64,000 bases of DNA from Saprospiraceae bacterium (GCA_016718205.1 JADKEB010000020.1:1-64000); one strand, 5' to 3'; counted from the first letter of the stretch, positions 31,287-39,824 are shown. Notes: generated by a model from the sequence alone, not told the origin. Program-made: numbers and translations.

Positions 31287-32483
31287 ATGGACTTTTTACC
31301 TCTAATACACCAACAATACTTAAGAAATCTAAAATCATCCTTTAAAAGGGATCTCCTGGAACAAATAGACTGGAATAACAGAATGATAGGAGTCACAGGC
31401 GCCAGGGGTGTAGGCAAAACAACACTATTGCTACAATACATTTCCCAAGCTTTTGGATACAGCGATGATGTTTTGTATTTGACCATGGATCATATACATT
31501 TGAGTGGTGTGTCTTTATTGGAGATCGCCACATACCACACGGGCAAAGGAGGTACTCATCTTTTCATTGACGAAATTCACAAAAGTAGAAACTGGAGCAG
31601 CGAGTTAAAAACGATATACGATTTGTATCCTGAACTGAAGATTATCTTTACAAGTTCTTCCATACTGGAAATTTATAAAGGACAAGCAGATCTGAGCAGA
31701 AGAGTTATACTATACGATATGAATGGTCTGTCATTCAGAGAGTTTCTACAAATTGAAGAAGGAATAAAATTGGAACATTATACCCTAAAAGATGTCATTG
31801 CCCACCATCAGGATATCACACATAGCATTTTAAACAAAGGCATCAAACCGTTGAAATATTTCAAAAATTATCTTAATTATGGTTACTATCCTTTTTATCT
31901 TGAAAACCAATCTGCCTACCCTATAAAACTATTAAATCTTATAAATCTTACACTAGAGATAGATTTAGTTAGTATCAAAAATGTGGATCCGGTTAGTATT
32001 CCCAAACTTAAAAAGTTGATCAATCTACTGGCTTCATCTGTTCCTTTTCAACCGAATATAAGCAAACTTGCCGGAAGCATTGAAATCACCAGAAATACTC
32101 TTTTACAATATCTCCAATATTTAGCTCAGGCCAAGATACTTAATTTACTGCAGGATAGCGGAAGCAGCTACAGTTATATCGCTAAACCAGAAAAAGTATT
32201 GTTGCACAATCCAAATCTCATGTCATGTCTCCAACCAAATAGTGTTAACCTTGGTAGTATGAGGGAGACTTTTTTTGTGAATGCTATATCTGCCTTATAT
32301 CAAATCAATACAACCAGTCAAGGTGATTTTGTTGTGGAGGATAAATATAGATTTGAAGTCGGTGGGGCTAACAAAACAAACAAACAAATTGCAGGATTGG
32401 AAGATAGTTATTTGGTAGTAGATGATATTGAGATTGGCAGCAGAAATAAAATCCCTTTGTGGCTATTTGGATTTTTTGGTTGA
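31287..32483 (+). CDS. P-loop ATPase of the AAA / DUF4143 type
   Basis: The chosen start ATG 31287 gives 398 residues. Walker A is GARGVGKTT at about residues 38-46 and Walker B HLFIDEIHKS at about 91-100, followed by an arginine-containing sensor segment. The middle has a winged-helix-like block (KLAGSIEITRNTLLQYLQYLAQAKIL). The C-terminal DKYRFEVGGANKTNKQIAG…YLVVDDIEIG resembles the PD-(D/E)xK-like end of DUF4143 proteins. The family is widespread with no settled function. The gene is intact, monocistronic and followed immediately by repeat copy C. Confidence 0.85.
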   Translation: MDFLPLIHQQYLRNLKSSFKRDLLEQIDWNNRMIGVTGARGVGKTTLLLQYISQAFGYSDDVLYLTMDHIHLSGVSLLEIATYHTGKGGTHLFIDEIHKSRNWSSELKTIYDLYPELKIIFTSSSILEIYKGQADLSRRVILYDMNGLSFREFLQIEEGIKLEHYTLKDVIAHHQDITHSILNKGIKPLKYFKNYLNYGYYPFYLENQSAYPIKLLNLINLTLEIDLVSIKNVDPVSIPKLKKLINLLASSVPFQPNISKLAGSIEITRNTLLQYLQYLAQAKILNLLQDSGSSYSYIAKPEKVLLHNPNLMSCLQPNSVNLGSMRETFFVNAISALYQINTTSQGDFVVEDKYRFEVGGANKTNKQIAGLEDSYLVVDDIEIGSRNKIPLWLFGFFG

Positions 32484-32551
32484 CAGGAACCTGACTTTGA
32501 ATATGAGATTTTATGTCACTTTTAATCAACCGAAATACATGCAAAATAGAT

Positions 32552-32744
32552 AAAAATAAATGCAGGATCAGAGGGTTCAAGTCCGTAAATAGTCGTAAAT
32601 TTGCCTGAATTGTATGCGACTATGCAGCGACAAAAAGACATATGAAGATATGTTTGATATAGTGACTGTACCAGCCAGATCACAAATCATAACGCCAAAT
32701 AGAAGTAAAATTCTGTTTGGCGTTTGTTTTTCAAGGAGTTATGA
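32552..32744 (+). repeat. Dispersed repeat, copy C, with hairpin
   Basis: 32552-32660 is a near copy of 17204-17310. CCAGCCAGATCA follows at 32671-32682. A strong hairpin is next: AACGCCAAA (32691-32699) pairs with TTTGGCGTT (32716-32724), with a further AGAA/TTCT pair inside, then a T-run, as in a terminator. TTTTCAAGGAGTTATGAA at 32727-32744 matches copy A at 5552-5569 and looks like a ribosome site plus ATG, but the frames that follow soon stop. Confidence 0.7.
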
Positions 32745-32824
32745 ATGTCGAAACAACTAATTTCAAGTATTTTATACTAAAATTTATGCGCCAATATGAC
32801 ACAATTCTAAAAATCACCTATTAT

Positions 32825-32870
32825 TTGTGACAATATTGCGACAATTTTCTTCCCGATAAAACTGTCGCAA
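32825..32870. repeat. Inverted TTGCGACA repeat
   Basis: TTGTGACA (32825-32832) and TTGCGACA (32836-32843) are direct repeats. The inverted TGTCGCAA lies at 32863-32870, giving perfect 8-bp arms. The same arrangement follows copy A at 5651-5696. Confidence 0.5.
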
Positions 32871-32953
32871 ATGTTTTTAGAAGGCTTTTCAATAGAAAAT
32901 GTTTGCTTTTTGTGATCAATTCAGAATGTCCGAATGTTGTTAATTTGCTCTCT

Positions 32954-32971
32954 CGTAACTACGTAGTTACG
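32954..32971. repeat. 18-bp perfect palindrome
   Basis: CGTAACTACGTAGTTACG is its own reverse complement and is flanked by CTCT on both sides in direct orientation. It has no loop, so it suits a dimeric DNA-binding protein better than an RNA hairpin. Confidence 0.5.
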
Positions 32972-33123
32972 CTCTCTTTAATTTTTACAAGCCATCTTTC
33001 AAGCTGCTTTTCTAACTGCCATTGGTGAAATCCTATATTTTTACTATCGTACCAGTTTCTGATTTCTGCCGTCAGATCTACTGCTTGTCGCAAAGTTGGA
33101 AATTTTTGATATTTGTAAGTCTA
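32959..33123 (-). pseudogene. Short coding remnant, helical
   Basis: On the minus strand about 54 codons read as protein-like sequence (YQKFPTLRQAVDLTAEI, then FHQWQLEKQLERWLVKIKE) ending with TAG inside the palindrome. No start codon or upstream continuation in frame is seen. A neighbouring frame upstream (LIEVNYLSVPSGHLVV) may be its continuation across a frameshift. Family unknown. Confidence 0.3.
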
Positions 33124-33198
33124 TACCACCAGATGTCCCGACGGAACTGAAAGGTAATTCACTTCGATCAAGCAGCGCTTGAAAGGCAGCGGTGCAAA

Positions 33199-33645
33199 CT
33201 ATTCCGAACGATGGTTACGTTTTACATTATTTTCCAAAGCAGTGATGATCTTAAGCACGATTCCTTTTTCAAAACAAGACACCAGGTATCCTTCATTAAA
33301 TCTGTCTGCCCTGATGATGGTGGTCAACAGTTTACATAATGATATGACATCTAAAGTATTATAAACTAAGTCAGCATTCAGTAATATGCTTTTCCCTTCT
33401 GACCATGATGCCCAGTCAAAAACCGGTGTAAGTTGAAGGGTCAAAATAACATGGACTGCTTTTTCTACAATTTCTGATTTCTCCCAATAAGGGAAAGTAA
33501 ATACTCCTGTATCTAGCTGTTCGCCTCCGCATAAGGTACCATAATTTTCAGCAATGGCGATTTCAGTTTTTAAAGAAAATAATTTATTCCAATCTGCTAT
33601 TGACAACTGATTGATGTGATTATCGAAATCTTTGATATCGATCAT
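33199..33645 (-). CDS. DUF6508-like hypothetical protein
   Basis: The start is taken as ATG 33645, two bases after the stop of the upstream gene, giving about 148 residues. A helical soluble protein with VFDWASWSEGKSIL and a C-terminal IIRADRFNEGYLVSCFEKGIVLKIITAL. The DRFxEG…ExGxIxxIL ending resembles the DUF6508 family as I recall it. No function is known. It may be co-transcribed with the Gfo/Idh oxidoreductase gene. Confidence 0.55.
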   Translation of the reverse strand: MIDIKDFDNHINQLSIADWNKLFSLKTEIAIAENYGTLCGGEQLDTGVFTFPYWEKSEIVEKAVHVILTLQLTPVFDWASWSEGKSILLNADLVYNTLDVISLCKLLTTIIRADRFNEGYLVSCFEKGIVLKIITALENNVKRNHRSE

Positions 33646-33647
33646 AC

Positions 33648-35069
33648 CTACCACCCTAGCCGTGGCTCCCTTTTCACCAGGCTATTGGCCATATCCACGT
33701 TGGTGACTTTCATGTTTTGGGCATCCCATAGGAGTTTTCGGCGAGCAGGATATTTATCGTTTTCCTTGAGATAATAACTCCTCATAGCCAGCACACCCAG
33801 CAACATAGCTTCTGTAAATGGTCCTGCATAATCAAATGGTGAACTAACCGTAGCATTGTCATAACCTTTTAAACAGGCATTGACCCACTGAAGATAATGT
33901 CCCTCAGGAACACGTGCCTCCTTCTCAGGAACTACCAGATCTTTCATGAGTGAAGTCGGAAGCAATCGGGGATTCTGACCGTAGCAGTCTGCCATCAGTT
34001 TTCCTTTAGTCCCTTCAAATATGATACCTCCATCCCAGCCTCCTAAAGCTTCATCTGCACCAAGTTCTTCTGGCCTTTCAGGTTTTAACCCACCATCTAT
34101 CCAGGTGAGCTTTATGTCTGGTTTGCCATTTTTGCCGGGGAAAGTAAAGTACATCATTGATGCAGAAGGAAAGGCTTCCGGAATCATCATCTCCTGAAAA
34201 AATCCGGACCATGGAGTAGCAAAACTACACTCCACATCGGATGGATAATCAATAGGTAAAATTCTGAATGCGGGATCCATAATATGGCATGCCATATCGC
34301 CCACAGCACCAGTACCAAATGCTGTCCATCCTCTCCAGCCGAATGGTACATACATTTTATTGTACATAGTTTGTGGAGCCGGACCTAACCATAAGTTCCA
34401 ATCCAATTCCTTTGGTATCCGTTGTTTTTCTTTTGGCGCAGATATTCCTTGCACCCATACTGGTCGATTTGTCCATGCTGTCACTCTGGTGACATCCCCG
34501 ATCAATCCCGCATCATACATTTCTTTCATTTTTCGGACGTCATTTCCCGATCCTCCCTGATTTCCCATCTGGGTCACCACTTTATGCTTCCGGGCTGCTT
34601 CAGTCAGCATTCGGGCTTCATGTATGCTCCATGTCAGCGGCTTCTGCACGTAGACATGTTTTCCTTTTTCGATGGCTGCAAGAGCTGCTACTGCGTGGGT
34701 ATGATCCGGAGTGGATACAGTGACTGCATCTATGTTTTTGTGCTCTATATCCAGCATTTTCCTGAAGTCCTTGTAAAACTTTGCTCCAGGAAAATTTTGT
34801 TTGGATTTAACAGCCTGCCTGTCATCTACATCGCATAGAAATGACACTTTTACATTAGGGCTTTTGGCACATTCAGTGAGATCACTTGCACCCTTGCCAC
34901 CTGCACCGATACCTGCAAGATACAGGGTATCACTTGGTGGTATATGGCGACTACCTCCCAAAACAAAACTGGGTACAATTGTAAATGCAGAAGCGGTTAT
35001 CGCAGATTGTTTTATAAACTTCCTGCGACCCAAATTATTTTCTTTTTGATTGTGGCTTTTCGATGACAT
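33648..35069 (-). CDS. Gfo/Idh/MocA-family oxidoreductase with Tat signal
   Basis: An intact 473-residue protein. NLGRRKFIKQS near residues 12-22 is a twin-arginine signal, so the folded, cofactor-loaded enzyme is probably exported. The Rossmann Gly motif GIGAGGKG is near residues 53-60. VSTPDHTHAVAALAAIEKGKHVYVQKPL ends at about residue 145 and has QKPL where EKPL is typical. A conserved C-terminal domain contains GHYLQWVNACLKG. NAD(P)-dependent oxidoreduction of a sugar or sugar derivative is expected; the substrate is unknown. Confidence 0.88.
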   Translation of the reverse strand: MSSKSHNQKENNLGRRKFIKQSAITASAFTIVPSFVLGGSRHIPPSDTLYLAGIGAGGKGASDLTECAKSPNVKVSFLCDVDDRQAVKSKQNFPGAKFYKDFRKMLDIEHKNIDAVTVSTPDHTHAVAALAAIEKGKHVYVQKPLTWSIHEARMLTEAARKHKVVTQMGNQGGSGNDVRKMKEMYDAGLIGDVTRVTAWTNRPVWVQGISAPKEKQRIPKELDWNLWLGPAPQTMYNKMYVPFGWRGWTAFGTGAVGDMACHIMDPAFRILPIDYPSDVECSFATPWSGFFQEMMIPEAFPSASMMYFTFPGKNGKPDIKLTWIDGGLKPERPEELGADEALGGWDGGIIFEGTKGKLMADCYGQNPRLLPTSLMKDLVVPEKEARVPEGHYLQWVNACLKGYDNATVSSPFDYAGPFTEAMLLGVLAMRSYYLKENDKYPARRKLLWDAQNMKVTNVDMANSLVKREPRLGW

Positions 35070-35123
35070 AACTTTATAATTCTATATGAAATGCCAAATT
35101 ATAAAAAAAACTGAAATTATAAT

Positions 35124-35163
35124 ATTATACTCAAAATAAAAATTTATTCATATTGAGTATAAT
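35124..35163. repeat. 11-bp inverted repeat upstream of the Gfo/Idh gene
   Basis: ATTATACTCAA (35124-35134) and TTGAGTATAAT (35153-35163) are exact reverse complements around 18 AT-rich bases, about 55 bases before the start codon. It could be an operator. The rest of 35070-35458 shows no gene. Confidence 0.45.
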
Positions 35164-35458
35164 GGCGATAGAATTATTTTAATAGTAAAGACATGTGCAT
35201 CAACGTCTTTATAAAAAAATAATTCTCGTCGGCATACCTCAGACGAATTTTATAAAAGCAACATAAAAATCCGAGTGGAATAAACAGGTCTGAAATTATT
35301 GAATGGGAAAATACTTATAAAATTTGATTACCAAAACACCATTTCGTAATTCAAAATTAGTGATTTATGGGAAATTTTTACCAACAACCAACAACACCTT
35401 GATATTCAATTGATGTTTTTACCCAAAGTCCTATATATCATGCTGATTTTTAGGGTAA

Positions 35459-36010
35459 CTATTGGGAACTTAGCTTTATATTTGGTATCACAATTTTATA
35501 GTAATTCTTTAGTGTTTTATTGGAAAGAATATTTTCAATTTTTTGCACTTCCAAAACAGGTTGTTTTACTGTATTATTTGATGCCACTTCAGTAACTTGT
35601 TCCACAGCAGTAGTTTTCACATTCTCAGACCATTGAGCAGTCAAATCTTTTGTTTTCAAATTACTAGTGCCTGACTTAACAACTCTTTTCTTTGATTGAA
35701 AAAGTTTTACTTTAGTATCTACAACGGCAGCCTTTTTATCTTCATGTATAAAACCGGAAGCTGTAGTGACAATTTCATTACTCTTAATTAATGAACTTTC
35801 AAGACTCTCTTTGATTTCATCATTATTAAAATAGCCGTACGTCATAATTCCCGAAAGAAATAATGCAAAGAAAGCAAACAGAACCCAAATTACTCTAAAT
35901 TCATTTTTTTTCTCCGGCATGCGGGATTCTATTTTGTCCCAAATGTCATCAGGAACATCAGCCACATGATGATAAAGTTTGGTTTTAACAATTTTATTTA
36001 ATGTATTCAT
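35459..36010 (-). CDS. Single-pass membrane protein, possible anti-sigma partner
   Basis: A 183-residue protein whose start overlaps the stop of the ECF sigma gene by four bases. The N-terminal part (about 38 residues, with VADVPDDIWDKIESRMPEKK) is cytoplasmic-like. One membrane helix follows (VIWVLFAFFALFLSGIMTYGYF), then a lysine/valine-rich external tail. The overlap and topology match anti-sigma factors or small membrane proteins encoded after ECF sigma genes in Bacteroidota. There is no recognisable zinc HxxxCxxC motif, so the role is inferred from position only. Confidence 0.6.
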   Translation of the reverse strand: MNTLNKIVKTKLYHHVADVPDDIWDKIESRMPEKKNEFRVIWVLFAFFALFLSGIMTYGYFNNDEIKESLESSLIKSNEIVTTASGFIHEDKKAAVVDTKVKLFQSKKRVVKSGTSNLKTKDLTAQWSENVKTTAVEQVTEVASNNTVKQPVLEVQKIENILSNKTLKNYYKIVIPNIKLSSQ

Positions 36011-36567
36011 ACGGCTTGTTTATATAATTGGGTGACTTTTTCCTGCAATAAACGACGTGCTTTTGCAAGTTGTGAACGGGAAGTAGCTTCTTCAATATGG
36101 AGCATTTCCGCGATCTCTTTGTGTGTAAATCCTTCTATGACATACAGATTGAAAACTGTTCTGTAGCCATCAGGTATAGATGTAATCAATCTTATAAGCT
36201 CTTCTTCAGATAAGGAAGAAAAAACTTCCGGTGGAACCATATCTTCTTTCACATGTTCAGGATCCAATTCCTGAAAGATAGTGTGATTTTTTAAATTATT
36301 TTTTATGGCAGTATTGATGACGATGCGTCTGACCCATCCTTCAAAGGACCCTGCATTGGCAAATTCATGCATATGTGTAAATACTTTCACAAAAGCGTCC
36401 TGAAGAACATCTTCTGCTTCATGCCTGTTTTTTGCAAATCTTTGACATACAGCCATCATCTTGCCTGAATACAGATAGAAAATATCCCTCTGCGCAGACC
36501 TGTCACCTGACAAGCATGCTTTAAGGAGTTCCTTTTCTGTTTTACCGTTTACAAGTAGTGGCGACAT
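36007..36567 (-). CDS. RNA polymerase ECF sigma factor
   Basis: A 186-residue sigma-70 family protein. Region 2 contains MMAVCQRFAKNRHEAEDVLQDAFVKVF and the melting segment GSFEGWVRRIVINTAI. Region 4 has IPDGYRTVFNLYVIEGFTHKEIAEMLHIEEATSRSQLAKARRLL, an HTH for -35 recognition. It directs RNA polymerase to a small regulon, probably controlled by the co-encoded membrane protein. Its own promoter lies within an inverted repeat. Confidence 0.92.
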   Translation of the reverse strand: MSPLLVNGKTEKELLKACLSGDRSAQRDIFYLYSGKMMAVCQRFAKNRHEAEDVLQDAFVKVFTHMHEFANAGSFEGWVRRIVINTAIKNNLKNHTIFQELDPEHVKEDMVPPEVFSSLSEEELIRLITSIPDGYRTVFNLYVIEGFTHKEIAEMLHIEEATSRSQLAKARRLLQEKVTQLYKQAV

Positions 36568-36586
36568 GTATTATCATATTTGCAAT

Positions 36587-36628
36587 GGAAAATGACTGAA
36601 ATACAAATGTACCAATCAGTCATTTTCC
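36587..36628. promoter_or_regulatory. Promoter box inside a 13-bp inverted repeat upstream of the sigma gene
   Basis: GGAAAATGACTGA (36587-36599) and TCAGTCATTTTCC (36616-36628) are perfect inverted arms. The 16-base loop contains, on the minus strand, TACATTTG (36611-36604), a TAnnTTTG -7 match. The structure lies 20 bases before the sigma start and 20 bases after the LEA-like gene stop, so it may be operator, attenuator or terminator. Confidence 0.55.
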
Positions 36629-36647
36629 GATTTATTCCTTTTAACTG

Positions 36648-37955
36648 TTAATCCTTAACAATTATTGCATCATCTATCTGCTCATTTCCATCACCATCAA
36701 GATCATCTTGTCCGGCTGATCTGGCAGGTGTTTTTGATGCAGTTCCTTCCGGATTTACCACAGTGATTTTACCTTCACTGAAGGCGTCATAGTTGCCTTC
36801 AGCGTATTGACTCGCTTTTGAAAAAAAATCATCTTTTCCTTCCAGAAGGCCTCCGCCTGTGGTTAAAGTTTCGTCAGCAAATTCTTTTTTGGGCTTTGCA
36901 TCTTCTTCAGCCAGAAATTTCTCGGCTTTTTCAACTGTTTCGTCAAATTTTTTACCAACCTGTTCTGCCACTTCTTTTGCTTTTTCTGCCATTGCATCCT
37001 TGGCTTCGCCTATTTTATCCCAGGCTTTATCAGACGATTCCAAAACCTTAGCTCCTACATTTTCGCTGATGTCAGCTGCTTTACCTGCGACAACACTTCC
37101 GGCTTCAAAGACCTTCTCCCCTACTTTTTCTGCCATATCCCCAGCTTTTTGGACCATTTCATTTTCAGAAATTTTATCTACAACGTCACCGGCAATAGCT
37201 TTTGTTTTGTCAAATAGATTTCCTATTCCTTCACCAGCCTTATCCATAATAGACCCGGTGCTTTCAGCTGTTTTTACATACGATGATTGTACAAATTCAC
37301 CGGCATCTGACGCTACATCCTTTGCTTTGGTTGCTGTACTTTCTGCTGCATCGCTTACTTTGTCAACAGCCGTTCCAGCTGCGACTGCTACAACCGATGC
37401 GACTGATTTGGTTTTGTCCCAGGCTGTTTCTGCTACATGATCTATAGTGTCAGCAGCAGAGGATGCTACGTCTTTGACCTTTGCAGCTGCACCTTCTGCT
37501 GCATCACTTACTTTATCAACGGCAGATTCTGCTGCTCCTGCTACATCCGATGCGACTGATTTTGTTTTGTCCCAGGCTACATCAGCGACATTGTCAATCT
37601 TTTCAGCTGCAGCATTGGCCATTTCTTTAGCTTTCAAAGTAGCATCTTCAGCTAAATCACTGACAGTGTCCACAGCTGTTTCTGCCGCTGTAGCTACATC
37701 TGCAGCGACTGATTTTGTTTTGTCCCAAGCTGCTTCTGCCACATTTTCAGCTTTGTCGAGCACTATGGTAGCTTTTTCCATCACTGATTCACGAAGACCG
37801 GATGTCTTTTCAGAAATGTCGCTCACGGTTTCTTTGGCTGACTCTGCGATATCACCGGCCTTTTCTTTGGTAAAATCAACTGCTTTATCAACAGCTGACT
37901 TGGCTACTGATTCTGTAGTGAAAAATAATCTCTTAAGAGAACTTAAAAATCCCAT
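36648..37955 (-). CDS. LEA-like amphipathic repeat protein with 51-residue repeats
   Basis: A 435-residue, Ala/Lys/Asp/Glu/Val-rich, almost Cys-free protein predicted to be long amphipathic helix. AWDKTKSVA occurs three times exactly 51 residues apart (153 bases), each followed by a similar VAxAAExAVDxVSDxAE block. Smaller repeats of about 11 residues (AVDKAVDFTKEKAGD type) run through the rest. This resembles group 3/4 LEA and apolipoprotein-like stress proteins. The acidic C-terminal tail (DDLDGDGNEQIDD) looks like a calcium-type Asp loop. No signal peptide. Desiccation or osmotic protection is a reasonable inference, not shown. Confidence 0.7.
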   Translation of the reverse strand: MGFLSSLKRLFFTTESVAKSAVDKAVDFTKEKAGDIAESAKETVSDISEKTSGLRESVMEKATIVLDKAENVAEAAWDKTKSVAADVATAAETAVDTVSDLAEDATLKAKEMANAAAEKIDNVADVAWDKTKSVASDVAGAAESAVDKVSDAAEGAAAKVKDVASSAADTIDHVAETAWDKTKSVASVVAVAAGTAVDKVSDAAESTATKAKDVASDAGEFVQSSYVKTAESTGSIMDKAGEGIGNLFDKTKAIAGDVVDKISENEMVQKAGDMAEKVGEKVFEAGSVVAGKAADISENVGAKVLESSDKAWDKIGEAKDAMAEKAKEVAEQVGKKFDETVEKAEKFLAEEDAKPKKEFADETLTTGGGLLEGKDDFFSKASQYAEGNYDAFSEGKITVVNPEGTASKTPARSAGQDDLDGDGNEQIDDAIIVKD

Positions 37956-38213
37956 AATTATAAAAATTTAGTTAATGAATATTTTGACATAAATTTAAGC
38001 CAATTATTACTGAATTAGTTCAATTATTTTGCCATATTTTAAATAATAATTTCAAAAACCTTGAAATGTCATGTATTGATCAAAGTCGTCTTTCTTGAAA
38101 AACAAGATATTTTATGTTTGAACCTACAAATGAAGAGTTCGAAACTTGAGAATCCAAAATGGCACATCAAGTTGTGGTGGTTCAAGATATGAACCAATAG
38201 CATGTACCGACTT

Positions 38214-38257
38214 AGATGGTCGAAGTCTGTGACTCCAGATGGTCGAAGTCTGTGACT
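38214..38257. repeat. REP-like tandem repeat
   Basis: AGATGGTCGAAGTCTGTGACT occurs at 38214-38234 and again at 38237-38257. The second copy extends into a perfect hairpin TCGAAGTC-TGT-GACTTCGA. Such short palindromic intergenic units can be dispersed in Bacteroidota genomes. No gene is supported in 37956-38365 apart from this and the promoter elements. Confidence 0.5.
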
Positions 38258-38290
38258 TCGATCCCATATATCAAGAATTTTCAATTCGTT

Positions 38291-38322
38291 ACGGTAGTAA
38301 AACCGTTTTTTTATTACATTTG
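38291..38322 (+). promoter_or_regulatory. Short hairpin followed by a TAnnTTTG promoter box
   Basis: ACGGT…ACCGT with a T7 run (38291-38312) resembles a small terminator. TACATTTG at 38315-38322 matches the -7 consensus and lies 43 bases before the flippase start. Confidence 0.4.
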
Positions 38323-38365
38323 TGATCTTAGGTCTACCAAAATCTGAATTTAAAATATCATCGAA

Positions 38366-39820
38366 GTGTTAAAATCTTTCTTTAAAGATACAATCATATA
38401 CGGAGTTGCGGCCGTTCTTCCCAGAGTTATCAACCTGGTGCTCATGGCTATTTTTACTTATGTCCTTGGTAAGGCTGCTTTTTCAGACCAGACCCAATGG
38501 TATGTATATGCAGCGTTTATCAATGTGATATTGACAATGGGTACTGAAACATCCTTCTTCAGGTATTATACCCAGGAGCCGGATAAAAACAAAGTACTGG
38601 CTTCAGCTGCGACCATTCTTTTGATCACTTCCGGTATTTTTCTTTTACTGGGTCTCATATTGATCCAGCAGTTTGCAGGTTTCCTTGGGTTCAGCGATCA
38701 GAAATTGGTATATATCCTGATATTGACCACCGTGGTGGACACCATATGTGTAATCCCGTTTGCTTATCTCAGAGTGACAGGAAGGCCACTGGTTTATGCG
38801 GGTATAAAACTGACAAACGTGATGGTACTGTTTCTATTTACAGTACTTTTTTTGATGATCATCCCTAAGCTGGTCATTTCTGAAAATAGTTTTTTACAGT
38901 TTTTTGGATTCACTGGTTCATTCAAACCAGGTGTCATTCACATCATCACCGCCAATCTAATAGCCAGCGTTTTTACACTGTTGTTATTATCCCCGTACCT
39001 GATCAAAATCAAATGGCACCTGGATAAATCCATGATTGTCAAACTTTTACAATATGGCTGGCCCATTATGATAGGTGGAATTGCTTACACGATCAATGAA
39101 AACATGGATAAACTGCTTATTGAAAATTTGATAGGTAAAGAAGAGAATGGTGTTTACGCCGCATGCTATAAATTAAGTGTTTTTATGACGCTGTACATTA
39201 TGGCATTTCGGTTGGGAGCAGAGCCATTTTTCTTCAGACATGCAGGAAATGCCAATGCAAAAAACAACTATTCAACGATTATGACGTGGTTTGTGATTTT
39301 TGGATGCATTTTTTCAGTGATTATCACCGGATATTTGGATCTCTTTGCAGGCATCATCATTAAAAATAAAATGTATCTGGAAGGGCTGTTTATTGTTCCG
39401 GTACTGTTGATAGCCAATCTATTCTCCGGTATTTACAACAACCTGTCTATATGGTATAAACTGACCGACATGACCCGATACGGGATGTTTATAAGCATAG
39501 TTGGAGCAATCACCACCATCATTACATTATTCATTTTTGTTCCTGTTTTTGGCATCATGGGAGGTGCTATTTCCACATTGATCACCTATGTACTCATGGC
39601 ATTGGTTTCCTGGTATTTGGGACACAAATATTATCCTGTGTCTTATGACATCACCAAAATAGCAGTCTATATACTTTTCGCTTCAGCCATCAGTGCATTG
39701 AGCTTTTTGGTTTTCAGGGGCGACCTTATGGTCAATACAGCCATGATTCTTGCTTTTATTGCGTTGGTTTACTATCTGGAAAGAAAGGAATTTCGAGTAG
39801 TTTTATTGAGTAAAAAATAA
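38366..39820 (+). CDS. Polysaccharide/oligosaccharide flippase (Wzx/MATE-like)
   Basis: A 484-residue membrane protein with about 14 helices, starting at GTG 38366. It begins with FFKDTIIYGVAAVLPRVINLVLMAIFTYVLG, the N-terminal helix layout of the MVF/Wzx family. GWPIMIGGIAYTINENMDKLLIENLIG starts the second half, again typical. It likely moves lipid-linked glycans across the inner membrane. The GH16 gene follows after four bases, so they form an operon. It is intact. Confidence 0.85.
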   Translation: MLKSFFKDTIIYGVAAVLPRVINLVLMAIFTYVLGKAAFSDQTQWYVYAAFINVILTMGTETSFFRYYTQEPDKNKVLASAATILLITSGIFLLLGLILIQQFAGFLGFSDQKLVYILILTTVVDTICVIPFAYLRVTGRPLVYAGIKLTNVMVLFLFTVLFLMIIPKLVISENSFLQFFGFTGSFKPGVIHIITANLIASVFTLLLLSPYLIKIKWHLDKSMIVKLLQYGWPIMIGGIAYTINENMDKLLIENLIGKEENGVYAACYKLSVFMTLYIMAFRLGAEPFFFRHAGNANAKNNYSTIMTWFVIFGCIFSVIITGYLDLFAGIIIKNKMYLEGLFIVPVLLIANLFSGIYNNLSIWYKLTDMTRYGMFISIVGAITTIITLFIFVPVFGIMGGAISTLITYVLMALVSWYLGHKYYPVSYDITKIAVYILFASAISALSFLVFRGDLMVNTAMILAFIALVYYLERKEFRVVLLSKK

Positions 39821-39824
39821 AAAA

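Noticed and set aside
5452..32744. CRISPR array or integron attC array
   Set aside because: Only three copies separated by more than 10 kb, with no regular spacers and no attC core pattern.
32740..32830. Small gene starting at ATG 32742 after AAGGAG
   Set aside because: The good ribosome site is part of the dispersed repeat, the frame stops after about 30 codons, and the equivalent frame in copy A stops after nine codons with a different sequence.
36859..37971. Long open frames on the plus strand opposite the LEA-like gene
   Set aside because: They are antisense shadows of a strongly repetitive Ala/Lys/Asp codon pattern; their Ser/Thr/Ala-rich products mirror the repeat.
38069..38284. 71-codon minus-strand frame
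   Set aside because: It overlaps the REP-like repeats, has no family resemblance and no ribosome site.
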